Positions 39,301 through 49,462 of a DNA stretch of 64,000 nt are shown here, in pieces (within the stretch, counting starts at the first letter, position 1; each line of letters begins with the position of its first letter). Source of the stretch: Cyanoderma ruficeps (Eukaryota > Chordata > Aves > Passeriformes > Timaliidae). The notes under the pieces were generated by a model. That model made no database searches. It worked only from the letters and a program-made list of their open reading frames with translations, and was not told the origin of the DNA. The position numbers and the translations under genes were made by a program. The DNA is taken from positions 2,694,941 through 2,758,940 of the forward strand of contig VZDJ01007749.1 of the NCBI GenBank assembly GCA_008694505.1. Direction: 5' to 3'.

Positions 39301-42300
39301 CTCTGATTTACACAGTCGCTGTTCCAGGTCATGGTATGAGTGCCAGATGGTCTTTGTACCTTTTTGAGGGGACAGGAACAAGAAGCCTTAGCTTTATGAA
39401 AGAAAGGTTTGTTGGTTGAGCTTTATTAATCTTTTAGCTGACAGATGTAATTGCTAAGTTTAATACTGAGTTCGTACTGAAGTACTTTGGATTTTAGACA
39501 AAAGTCATCGGCTGCAGAAAGATCAGGAATAAATACAATGCCAGTTGACTCTCACTCATACACTACAATAAGGGAAATATTGCTGGAATAGGGTCTGTAT
39601 TTCAATTCAATTATATTTGGCAGCTCAATTAGAATTGCTCACTATAATACAGATATTTCCTCTTGCAGTTTACTGTAGTAATGGATATTCTTCCCTTTTT
39701 ATCTCACATGAGTGATGAACAGGATGTTTCTAATTAAAACCAACGCCAAACATTCCATTCCCCAATCTTCACCTTTTTATGTTTCTTCACTGACTACTCT
39801 TCCACACCTCCAACAATTGACTCATAGATTGGACTGCCACCTTCTTTTTCCACACCTCACAGGCTGAGTATGGACACCCTGCACACACATAGCCCAAAAG
39901 AGTGTGGTGCAACAGAACCAGTGACCTGTGGAAACTGTGATTGTGAGAGCTGGACTTCCCCTTTTCACCCAAACATGTTCAGAGCCATGCAAAATTCCAG
40001 CACTGAGCAGCCACAGCCCAACACTGACTACTGCACCTAATGTCATGTTGGAACAGAGCAGAGAGAGAGAAAACCAGATTTGATTCTTTCCCTTCTTCTC
40101 AGTTGCTTTCTGCCTCACTGAAAAAAAAAAAAAAAGGTAAAATGTCTGACTGCATTCTGCATTTTTTGTTGTGAATAACTATTAATTAGTCCATACACAC
40201 ATACACAAAGTGGTTCACAGAAGAAATGCCATCTACACAGACAAATCTGAAAAAACACAACTTGCATCAAAATATGCCTGGTTTCAGCTTACATGATGAA
40301 GTCATCCATTTAATCACACACAGTAATAAGGTGACCAGTTTGATTGAAAACAAAGACAAGGCTCAGCTGTTAAGAAACAAAGATTACAAAACAAACAATA
40401 AAGGTTGAACATTTATAAACTTCTAGAGTAACAGCTTCTCTGTTGATGTTGAACATGAACTTACAGTGACAGCCAGTAACCCGTTTCCATAAGACACCAT
40501 AGAGACATCACTTGCCCTTATCCAATTCCTAAAAGGAAAATTCTCTAGAATATTAGAGTACTCATACTCAAGTTTTTCTTCTCATCTTAGCTGAGACTTG
40601 AAAATATACGATAATCTTGATTTCCCATTTTTCTTCTCGGATTTGCTGTGAAAAAACCCCCATAAAAACTAAAGCAAGAAGAAGGTTTAAAACTCAGGAA
40701 GTCGGTGACTCAGTAAATCTGAGTTTGTAGTACTGGACACATCAAAGTGGAGGAAAACCAGATTTTATTTAACATATTTAAATCATATTTAAATATTCTG
40801 TAAGCTGTCCTGACAGTGAATGTGCGTTTACATATAAATTTTGTTAAGGCCTAGATCACACTCATGCTCATTAGCAAGAGTTGGTGGAAAGGATTTTACA
40901 GTGCCATTGATCTCATGTATACACACGTTCTTCTGAATGTATGATCTATCCCTCATGTCTGCTTATCAGCATAAAATAATATAATGATAAGAACCCGACA
41001 CATTCACCACGGAAACAGGGTCATTGGGGAATCAAAAAGATCACAACCAAGCCTTTGGATGTGATAAAGATGGGATAGGAAAAAACTTTCTAGATTGAGA
41101 ATAACCTAGGATGACAACTGAGTAGACTCAAAAGGGGATACCTGCAGCATGCTACCCTTAAAATCTATTATATTTTGTCAGTTATTCCTAGGAAAACACC
41201 TCTTGTTGCTGATTAGCTGACCCTGCTATGTGTAGAAGTGTGTACATAGAAAATGGAGGATAAATAGAAGCAAACATATCGCCACCATGTAGGTAACTGG
41301 ACAAGCCATGCAGCACGGAAGAAAGTCACCTATAGGTACTGGGCGGTACAACATTTCTTGCCCACTTACCTGTCACGTGCCCTCAGCAGCCTAAGTCCAA
41401 AGCTCCTGGAAGGCAACAACCAACACCACCACCACGTGGCAACAGAGAGAAATTAACTGCTTAAAGTCATGTAGCTTAAAGTCTGTTCCCTGCGTGCTCC
41501 CAAGCTGGTCATCTCTGAAGTACGTGCTGCCACCTGGGTGGATGCACAACTCAACCACAGAGCAGAACGTGGGCCTTCAGCAGCAGCACAGCCATGGCTG
41601 AGAGCATGCCAATAAAATAGATCTAATTAGGAATGACTTTCACCCACAGGGCAGGGAAATACTAAAGGCATGCTTCCAGGATAACAGTGAGCCAATCTGT
41701 CTACAAGCTTCCTTCACGTAAGGGCCATCCTTTCCCACCACATTTCTGCACTACCACTGCACATGTCTGAAAATAGCTGCGCCTTCAGCTGGATTAGTTT
41801 GCAGTTGTTTTACCTCCTTGATCTGCCTAACTGTGCTGCTTCAGAAATGCTGGTTGACAGAACAGGGTACAGAGCAGGAGCAGCAGAAATGTGACTGTGA
41901 AGACCAGGATTGCTTCTTCAGGGCAACAGCAACTTGGACCCCAACTGCAAAACACTCTTCAGGGCATCCAAAAACACTTTCTGATGGAATATCTCTTGGT
42001 CATGAGAATAATTAGACCTTACCCCCACTTAATCAAATAGGGCACAACCAAGAGGTCCACCTGAGATGGCAAGATGGAGAAAAAGGACCCAAACTCCCCT
42101 CTTCTACCTGCTCAAACTAGATAAGGAGCAAGCTGGCAAGACACGTGTACATAATATGCTACACATTTTTTTTTCCTGGGCAAGTCCAATCTTTCTATAC
42201 TGAGAGAACTCTTACGGTAGAAAAGGATACAGCTTTGGAGCAGGACATTTAAAATGGCATCTGTCTACCAGGCAGCAAAGTGAAAAACTAATCTTTCTCT

Positions 42301-42376
42301 TTTTACCATTCACCAGTTAACAAAAACAGTTGTTGATAGGTTTAAAACTGTCAATACCAATAAACCCCACACCCAC
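36351..42376. other. Intergenic, no gene seen
   Basis: AT-rich DNA with the (GTTT)n repeat and an A15 run at about 40120-40135. No supported exon or mobile element. Confidence 0.55.
37475..37513. repeat. (GTTT)n microsatellite
   Basis: GTTT units in two blocks separated by a T6 run. Confidence 0.9.
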
Positions 42377-42491
42377 CTGCTCTCCAGATTTGAAGTGAAG
42401 GCAGTTGTATTCATGTGCTGATGGTGAGACCACTTTTGTCTTCCTGCCTTCAGGATTGAAAGCAGCACCACTTCTCACTGCTGACCCTTCT
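42377..42491 (-). other. Weak candidate exon, minus strand
   Basis: An acceptor-like ttttgtatctccatacag precedes 115 nt that are open in one phase for 38 codons (starting EGSAVRSGAAFNPEGRKTKV, ending LHFKSGEQ), closed by GAGCAG|GTGGGT. I recognise no family. Its entry phase does not follow directly from the exon-like block at 47310, so an intermediate exon would be needed if they belong together. A chance open stretch is quite possible. Confidence 0.22.
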
Positions 42492-45400
42492 CTGTATGGA
42501 GATACAAAATCCCATTTAACCACCCCACTTCTGACTGCTCTACAATGCTGCCAACTGTTTGACACATTGAAAATGGAGACTGGGATTTATCATACTCATT
42601 TCATGTTTAGCTGTTCATAAACAAAGGTGAAGCAAAGTGTCCCTAACTTCTCCTGCCCCTCTAGGCCTGTGATAGACCAGATTCAGGGAAAGTGAGTACT
42701 TTGCAAAAATGAGGAGTTCAAAATCCCACTGAGATATTTTTAGGGAAGAACCACCCCCCAAACCAGCAAAAAATTTCATAAAGAAGCCATTCTTTTCCTT
42801 TGGTAGGTCTAAATCTGGAGCCGGGCCCTCATGTAACTCCAGCCTCCTGGTATTAAATGATTGATTTTTCCAGTTGGGAGTATTGGATGTACTTCTTGTA
42901 AACATTTCTCATTTGGGACCTGACTCAATTCATTATGTTGAAAGATCTCTTCAGGCTGCATCCTCTCCAAGGCAATATAAATAACATCCACACCAGCCTT
43001 TTTTGGGGGGCAGAAAACCCCAGCTCTAAAGACAGAACTCATCATATGGACACAGTGCTGATGCAATGTGCAAAACAAAAGTAGGCTCCAAGGAATAAAA
43101 ACCGAGTGAAGCCCATACTAGATCTCTGTACACGCATGTCTGAAAATGAACAGCGAGAAGCAAGCCTTGAGTGAATGAGAACCACCAAGTCAGAATAATA
43201 TTTCATCACTCCTAAAATTATGTGATTTATGTCCAATCTATTTTAATTAATTTTAAAAATGAAGCTTTCTATCAGTTCAGACTATCTGAAACACCTAAAT
43301 TCAGTACAATCCAGAGGACCAAGTTTGGGGATTTCATTGGGTACTATCAGGAAAAATGGGCTGAAAGTATAGAATGGATATTTGAAACAGATCCATACTT
43401 CCCTCTCCCTCCCCTGAACATACCCCCAAAAAATCCAGAAGGCAGCTGTGTAGATACTTCCCTAGCTATGAAATTTCTACCAAGACAGCTAATAATGCTT
43501 TAAAACTCAGACACAATCCCTCCAGGACTTTTTTAGAAGTTACTTTTATTAAAAAAAAATTAATGAGAACTGAAGTACCACTCATGCTTTCAGAGAGCTT
43601 TTGTTAGGGCAGAATTAGAATTAACACATTAGATAAACATGTTGCAACAGTCATGTGAGCTTATAGGAAACAACACACATTCCCCACCCTGAGGTCTTTA
43701 TTTTTAGTGCAGAAACCAGGTTGGTATAGCAACAGAAAACATCCCAGCCACAGACTTTCACCCAGAAGGCAACCCAGGAAGGTCAGCTAACATCAAGCTG
43801 GATTTCAGGAGACATGGATTCCAGGTAAAAGGAGGAGAGATTTAAGAGTCTTTTTCTGCAAGAGTGGGAAGATTCTAGCTGCATGAGATGGGTTGTAAAA
43901 CACAATTAAGAGGATCTGAGGGTCAGAGACATTGCAACAAAATGACATTGGAATTTTTGAGCTGCACAGCAAGCATGTTCAACCAGTCCTAGGTATCAAT
44001 GGCTACTTCTGAAAGGCCCACATCTTCCAATCTTAGGAGAATCAACCCTCCAAGTTTAAAGAGCTACAAGTCAGAAATTCACACTGGGTCAGTCCCAAAT
44101 CATCAATGCAGTATTTTTAGTCCAGGGACATATTAGCAGCATATGAGATGGTTAGAAATAATAGGCAAAATTCTTACATTTCTGAAAGCAGTAACATGAC
44201 ACCATGGAGAAGCCTTAGATAAGGACTCCTTTACCCTGCGTTCTGTTCATAGCCCTGTTAATAGCCTGGAAATGCTCTTGGACAAGTAATTCCAGCCCTT
44301 TCTGCTTCACTTTCATCCATACAGAGAGGGAGAGACATGTGGCTCCTTTGCAAAACCACTTGAATTGATTAAAAAGCACCAAAAAAAAGGACTCGTTTTT
44401 GTATTCTTGTTCAAATCCACAAGCTGTAGCTAAAGGCTCTGTGGTGGGCTTTGTATAATAAACTCTAACCATCTTCTCAAAATATTTCTTGTTCTCTCAC
44501 AAATATTAGGAAGCAAAAGCTAGGGAGAAGACTGTGCATTTGCCACTTAATTAAAAGCCAGAAATTCGGGGGGTTTGTTTTTCCCCAATTTTCAAAATGA
44601 TTGTTTCATGAATAATTTTAAAATAGAGCTTTAAGCCATCATATACAAGTTGAAGTCTGTCCTTACTAATGTCTTGTGAACCCCTTACAAGTAATTCACG
44701 TATCACAGAGTCACTGAAATCTGTTATCCTAGATTTGTTTTCATCAACTGTTAAAGGAATACCTGCATCTTCAGGGTAAGGATGGATCATGACAAATTAA
44801 TCTGTCCCATATTCAAAGCATTTCTAACAGGCTCTGAAGCAAGGCTTTTTGGATTGCTAGTAGACATATACATTAAAGAGAAGAAAATAGTGGTGATTCC
44901 TGCAGATCACCCTGGCCTCAATCAGCCTTGCTGACTTAACACTTTTCACTGTCCCATAGTAATTTCCCAGTCCTGCTTATCCTGTGACGCCGCTACCTCT
45001 AATCTCTCAGCATTACTCTGAGATTCTAAAAAAAACCCAGATTCACTGTCTTGATATTTAAGTTGTTTTAACTGTCTTCACTTTCTCTAAAGTCAGCCAA
45101 CTCAAAGTTGCTCTTCTGCCTCTGCACATCACTCTCACAAACAGGAATCCCCTTCATGACAACTTGTACTACATCTCTCTGTGAAGCTGCCTCATCTCTA
45201 ACTATTCTGTGTTAACACATAATTAGCAAGTTACTGTTATCACTAAGCACTCTGTGGCATCTCTTCCTCCATGCAGGAAGGAAGGTGATCTCTTCAAAGC
45301 AGCAACCAACTCTTCAAGAAGAAACAGAGAACCAGTTATCATTAACATTTAAATACACACACATTTGTAGTTCAGTGCAGCTTAGAAGATGGTGTGAATA

Positions 45401-47309
45401 TGATGAGCTAGCACTTGACAACTCTGTCCAAATTGCTTATGCTATAAATGCTCCAAGCAAGCTCTTCACCCAGGTCTTACATCTTTCTGTTCATAACGTG
45501 AAGCTGTTCAAGGGTCACCAAAAGGTGATTTGTGGCCAACATAACCAGCCCAGCAAGCATTTCTATTGTCGACAATTATGCAAAAAGATCACTGTACAGT
45601 GTAGCTCTACTTCCCATTCCCTCTCTTCCCAATTTAAATAAAGAAAAAGCTGGCTTGACAAAGGCAAAATTATCTTGCCAGTATAAATCACACCCACATT
45701 CAGGAATGGCTTATCATGCAGGATGGTTTAAAGCATCTCCACAGTGGTCAATACAATGAAGCCCCAATTATTAATTTGGGTTTTCAGTGCCATTTCCATC
45801 ACAGAATGGCGTTTTCCTTCTCAGAGGCTTTACAGCAGCAATGGAGACACAGGATGGCTAAGCAGAACATTTTAAAGACTGACAAACAAACCTGAAATTA
45901 TGATCAAGTCCCAGATTGCATCTCTTCTCATAGCTGTTAAATGTATCCAGAGGTTTATTCAATAATGTTTTGATGAGTTTTCAGGCTTTCTACTGTCTGG
46001 CCTTCTAAAGCACAGCCAAGAATGTCAGACAAGAGCATTGCAAGTATTTTACTCCATGCCTTGTAAGCAAAGACTGAATACTTACAAGAATCACCGTTTT
46101 TTCACGAGCAATTTATTGAGTAACTGAATCAAGTCTGTATTATTCAGCATGAGGTTCTCATTGTATCAACTCAGATTTATCCCAAACTTGTGCATAACTT
46201 CTATAGATTCCCCTCAATGTATTTTGGTTGCCAGTGAGAGTACATCTTGGACCTTAAGGAGCTAATTACAGAAAGTGTTTTTGTAGGCCAAGAGACCATT
46301 CAATTTCAAACTAGTTCAAGACTTCTTAAGGAAACTTAGAGTTTTCTTCAATTAAATCAAGTTTTAGTCTAGTATCAGAACCTTTAAATTCTTGAAGGCT
46401 CTATGTGAAAATTAGCTTGTCATCCATCCTTGAACAACCTTTCAAAGATTTAGAGTACTAAATATTTGGAATATACCTACATTGAGCAATTTCAGACAAT
46501 CGTGTGACACCAAGAATTCATTTGCTTGGTGAAGAGAGCATAATTAGAACAGAAATGGATTCAAACAACTGAAATACTCCAGTTTAAAGATTAGAAGTTT
46601 TCAATGAGGGAAAAAAATCCTTAACCATGACACAGTAAGTTCAGCACAATACTTGGGTAGGGTTATTCTTCCCATTCAAGAGTTAAAGCAGCTCCACAAT
46701 GCTACCATCAAAAATAAAAATACTTTAATGATATTTACATGTAATTATGTAGCTCTACAGAAGGTTCAGTACAGGAGCCTAGTAATCATGACAGAAACAG
46801 GCCCCAAACAGACTGAGTTTATATTCTTTTTCCCTACAAAGTTCTTCTTACAGGAGCTTAACTTCACTATTTCTTCCTTTAATATCAGGGAAGTTGGCAA
46901 GTATTACTTTCCTCGGACATGGAAAAACATCCTCCACTGTTTCTCTAGTCACTCTTTAAGGGAACAAAATGTTAAGTCTAAAAAATGCTCCTTAACAACT
47001 ACTGACATTTCTCAAACATTTTTATTTGGTCTAACATGAACTGAGAATTATAATTTCACTGTCCTTTCCTTTAGAATCACAAGTATAAATGTTTTAAAAG
47101 TTTTTTCTTTTTAAAAGCTGTGATTTGCTTTAGCTATATTACACCTTCATTTGTCAGCTTGAAACAAGCTCTTACCTAATGTGTTTTGAATTACCATAAT
47201 TTATTTACATTTTATACCAGATAACACCCTTGCTTTTCAGGCATAGACAAGGGCCCTGGTTCCAGAAGCTCCCAGAGCTTAGTTTAAGTAGGACTCCACA
47301 CAAACCCAC
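42492..47309. other. Intergenic or possible intron of the divergent transcript
   Basis: If the minus-strand exon at 47310 is real, this stretch is its intron. It contains the weak coding-looking blocks at 44215-44790, a plus-strand 128-codon open frame at 46653 and a 93-codon one at 43222. None has convincing splice or family support. Confidence 0.4.
44215..44790 (-). other. Two weak coding-looking stretches, minus strand
   Basis: A minus-strand frame from 44790 to 44551 reads plausibly protein-like (AGIPLTVDENKSRITDFSDS, then VIRELLVRGSQDI) with possible GTAAGG donors. A second from 44472 contains KQKGLELLVQEHFQAINRAM before a GTAAAG. The phases can be joined with non-ideal splice sites. 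No homolog is recognised, so I treat both as unproven. Confidence 0.18.
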
Positions 47310-47402
47310 CTTCACAGCATTAGAAGCAGACTCCTGAGCAACCCTACAAAGAGATCCCTTCCGTGCTGCTTGTGTTGTGCCATCCATTTTATTAAGTGAC
47401 TC
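47310..47402 (-). CDS. Candidate coding exon of an unrecognised divergent gene
   Basis: On the minus strand a strong acceptor (tctttctccttttcag) is followed by 93 nt that are open in phase 0, ending at GTGAAG|GTGGGT, a good donor. The exon begins ESLNK and then has an ATG at 47387 in strong context (AAAATGG), giving MDGTTQAARKGSLCRVAQES and then SASNAVK. I do not recognise this peptide and see no domain in it. The block lies about 510 bp downstream of the minus-strand TATA start, so a short first exon in the CpG island plus this second exon is a natural gene model. If the first exon uses the GTGAGG donor at 47874, a short upstream frame from the ATG at 47911 would stop just before the 47387 ATG. 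It could also be a non-coding RNA exon. Signal quality supports an exon; a protein product is inference. Confidence 0.42.
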
Positions 47403-47874
47403 CTGAAAAGGAGAAAGACCACAAGCTAGCTTTGTTTACTTTTTTCCCTGCTCTGAGGCCATCAGCTGAGCACCAACACAACACCAATACAACAAATATA
47501 ATAAAGGAGGAAAAGCTTCATACACTTGTCTAAAGCCCAAAATAGAGCATTGGCGTTGTATTAGCAAAAGGTAACAGAAACACGAGTGGGCACAGCAGCC
47601 AAGGAATATACACAAATCCAGAGGGGAAAAATGGTTAACGACGAGTCAGGAAACCGAAACAAGCCGGCACCGACAGGACGGCTAATCCCAGCCCAGGCAG
47701 GGTTACCAAGGCGCACGGCACCACAACAAGGCACCGTCGCCAGACGCCCGCCCTCTCTCCTTCATCACACACGGCCCGAGCGGAGCCTGCCGGGCCCCTT
47801 CACTGACCATCCGCTGCCAGCGGCCCCGGCGGCTTCCGGGCTGCTCCGGGCCCGGCTCCGCGCCGGCCCCTCAC

Positions 47875-47915
47875 GGGCGCCGCCGCCACAGCCCGGCCCG
47901 AGCGCCGCCATTGCC
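47875..47915 (-). other. Possible first exon of the divergent transcript
   Basis: This runs from the start site predicted by the TATA box to a GTGAGG donor (exon end GGCGCCC). It contains ATGGCGGCGC at 47911. The start is predicted only, and other donors exist nearby (GTCAGT and GTGAAG around 47806-47811), so both ends are tentative. Confidence 0.25.
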
Positions 47916-47937
47916 GCCCCGCACGCGCGGCCCCGGC

Positions 47938-47945
47938 CTTTTATA
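47938..47945 (-). promoter_or_regulatory. TATA box of a divergent minus-strand promoter
   Basis: The minus strand reads GCTTATAAAAGGCC across 47948-47935, so TATAAAAG occupies 47945-47938. This is a near-ideal TATA box with a GC-rich flank. It predicts transcription starting at about 47915 and running left. On the same strand the two CCAAT boxes lie roughly 110-155 bp upstream of that start. An ATG in the context GGCAATGGCGGC follows at 47911, resembling a YY1 or short-5'UTR initiator element. The + strand reading (CTTTTATAAG) is less canonical. Confidence 0.6.
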
Positions 47946-48024
47946 AGCACCGCGCCGCCCCACCCCGCGCCGCACCGCACGGCCGCCCCTCCCCAACCCG
48001 CGCAGGGATAGTACGGCAGCGCGG

Positions 48025-48070
48025 ATTGGCCGCGCAGGCGCCGGCCGTTTGTGTGGGGCGCGGCGATTGG
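48025..48070 (-). promoter_or_regulatory. Pair of CCAAT boxes (NF-Y type)
   Basis: ATTGGC appears at 48025-48030 and 48066-48071, each preceded by CG. On the minus strand these read GCCAAT. The spacing between the two is 41 bp, about four helical turns, a common arrangement for paired NF-Y sites. They lie between the minus-strand TATA box and the FBXO11 5' region, so they could serve both directions. Confidence 0.55.
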
Positions 48071-48125
48071 CGGAGGACGGCCGCCCAACGGCCGCCCGCT
48101 CGCGAGCGCGTCCCTGGCGGTGTCA

Positions 48126-48161
48126 ATGGCTCCTCCTGCCACGGAGCAGCGACGGGCCTGA
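48126..48161 (+). other. Possible 11-codon upstream ORF in the FBXO11 5' region
   Basis: An ATG with G at +4 opens an 11-codon frame (MAPPATEQRRA) that stops at TGA. It would lie in the FBXO11 5'UTR if transcription starts upstream of 48126. It is not in frame with the main ATG. Confidence 0.25.
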
Positions 48162-48442
48162 GCCGGGCAGGACCGCGGGATCGCCGGGGGCCGGGACGGG
48201 GGGGGCGCGGCGCCATCGTCCCCCACAGCAGCGCTGGGAGAGCCGGCGGCTCCTCTACCTTCGAGCGAGCCGGCAGCGGCGACGGGACCTGCGCCCCGAG
48301 ATTTCCCCCCCGCCCTTCCCCACTGCCCGCGCTTGCGAGGCGTTCGCCCCGGGGCTCCCTCCGAGCGCCCCCGTCCCCGCCGAGGCACCGGTTGCCGGAG
48401 GATTCCCCCCCCTCCCCTCCCGCCGCCCACACGAGCCGGCAA

Positions 48443-48554
48443 ATGAACTCGGTCCGAGCCGCCAACAGGAGACCCAGGCGAGTGTCCAGGCCGCGCCCGG
48501 TGCAGCAGCAGCAGCAGGAGAGGAACAACGCCGCCGCCGCCGCCGGGGATCGGG
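48443..48554 (+). CDS. FBXO11: FBXO11 first coding exon (partial gene, 37 codons plus 1 nt)
   Basis: FBXO11 is the F-box substrate receptor of a nuclear SCF (SKP1-CUL1-F-box) ubiquitin ligase. The family protein is about 840-930 residues: an F-box, a long right-handed beta-helix of PbH1/CASH repeats, and a C-terminal UBR-type zinc finger. Only the disordered N-terminus is here. The reading frame opens MNSVRAANRRPRRVSRPRPV, which matches the human protein as I remember it, then five Gln, ERNN, five Ala and GDR. The exon ends in phase 1 at CGGG|GTAAGC. I chose the ATG at 48443 because it is the first in-frame ATG and fits the family, although its context is weak (C at -3, A at +4). The Gln run is coded by five CAG and the Ala run by five GCC. 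The long Gln/Pro-rich tract that follows in mammals is absent. The promoter is the surrounding CpG island. The remaining exons lie beyond the window. Confidence 0.93.
48503..48544 (+). repeat. Coding trinucleotide runs, (CAG)5 and (GCC)5
   Basis: Five perfect CAG units at 48503-48517 encode the Gln run and five GCC units at 48530-48544 encode the Ala run in FBXO11 exon 1. They are separated by GAGAGGAACAAC (ERNN). Both are short and uninterrupted. Confidence 0.9.
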
Positions 48555-49381
48555 GTAAGCCGGGCTCAGGGCCCGCCCTGCGCGGGGACCGGCAGGAAAA
48601 GCCCAGGCTGCTTCACCCTTGGCTCCCGCTCAGGCCGCGCTTTGTTTGGCTCGGGCTCTGCCCCATCTCGGGGGGAGGCGGGGGCTCGGCCCCTTCCCCG
48701 GCCGGGGAGGGGGGAACCGATCGCCCGCGGCCCCTCGGGACAGGACACCCCCCCGAGCCCCCGCCCCGTCCCTGGGGACCGCGAGCGGGCGAGCCGCCCT
48801 CGCCCCCCGGGAACACCGGTGCCTTCTCGCGGGGAGCAGCGGGCCGGGCCCCCGAGGGGCGCGGGGGGAGAGCGCCCGGGGGACTGCGGGGCGGGGGGGG
48901 TGGTGGTGCCGGGCGACTTGCGGCGGCACCTTCCCCGAAATGGTGTCCGGGGGCGGCGGCCCCGGGTCTGGCCGAGGCTCCGCGGGGCCGGGCCCGCCGC
49001 GCCGCGCCTGCTGCGCAGTTCGGGCTCCGGCTCCAGCGTCGGCGGGGGGGCCGCGGCCCATCGGCCATTGATCCCCCCCGGCCACACCGCCCCTGCGGCC
49101 CCGGAGCGGAGCGGGGGCTCGGGCCGCCCGCGCCTCAGCCCTGCCCGGCCGGGGCCTAGCGTGAAAATGTTGACAATTCGGACCTAATGGGAGAAAAGCA
49201 CCATTGTGTGAGGGCATGAGGATGCGGCGAGATGGGATTCGCCCCTCATGGAGCCCGGAGCGGGGTGCTGGGGGGGCTCGGGGGTGGCGGCCCCTCGGGC
49301 CTGCCGCTGTCGCCCCAGTGGTGGCTCTGAGGGTGCCACTGTGCGTGTGCTCCGAATGTGCAGGGCTGGTGGTGGCTGGGC

Positions 49382-49400
49382 TTTTTTTTTTTTTTTTTTN
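49382..49400. repeat. Poly-T run ending in an ambiguous base
   Basis: Eighteen T are followed by a single N at 49400, the only non-ACGT base in the window. The run length is probably uncertain in the assembly. Confidence 0.95.
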
Positions 49401-49417
49401 GTATTTTTAATTCTCCA

Positions 49418-49462
49418 TTCCTCCCCCTCCCCTCCCTCCCCTTCCTTCCCCCGCCCCCCCTC
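49418..49462. repeat. Pyrimidine tract; G-quadruplex motif on the minus strand
   Basis: The + strand is almost pure C/T, with one G at 49453. The minus strand reads runs of three to seven G separated by one A, satisfying the usual four-run quadruplex pattern. It lies about 0.9 kb into FBXO11 intron 1, on the template strand. Confidence 0.7.

Larger units (their letters stand above)
47640..49345. promoter_or_regulatory. CpG island, bidirectional promoter of FBXO11
   Basis: About 1.7 kb of very GC-rich, CpG-dense sequence stands out sharply from AT-rich flanks. It contains many GC boxes (GGGCGG or CCGCCC type), two inverted CCAAT boxes (ATTGG at 48025-48029 and 48066-48070) and a minus-strand TATA box. 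The FBXO11 first exon lies inside it. The + strand has no TATA box at a suitable distance, so FBXO11 probably starts at dispersed sites within about 48.1-48.4 kb. That is inference, as no start site can be read directly. The edges given are by eye. Confidence 0.9.

Noticed and set aside
43222..43503. 93-codon plus-strand frame that looks somewhat protein-like
   Set aside because: No promoter, splice site or homology recognised. Length is within chance for this much sequence.
46085..46170. Minus-strand frame ending LIQLLNKLLVKKR then stop, followed by a GTAAGT
   Set aside because: No usable polypyrimidine acceptor upstream, and a stop closes the frame about 24 codons back.
46653..47039. 128-codon plus-strand frame
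   Set aside because: Runs opposite to the proposed divergent transcript, with AT-rich composition and no splice or family signal. Most likely chance.
47765..48442. 225-codon minus-strand open frame across the CpG island
   Set aside because: Ala/Gly/Arg/Pro-rich shadow typical of GC-rich DNA. It spans the TATA and CCAAT region and overlaps other equally long frames on both strands.
48566..49217. Several overlapping 150-195 codon frames on both strands downstream of FBXO11 exon 1
   Set aside because: All are low-complexity Pro/Arg/Gly frames in GC-rich intron and contradict each other. No splice or family support.
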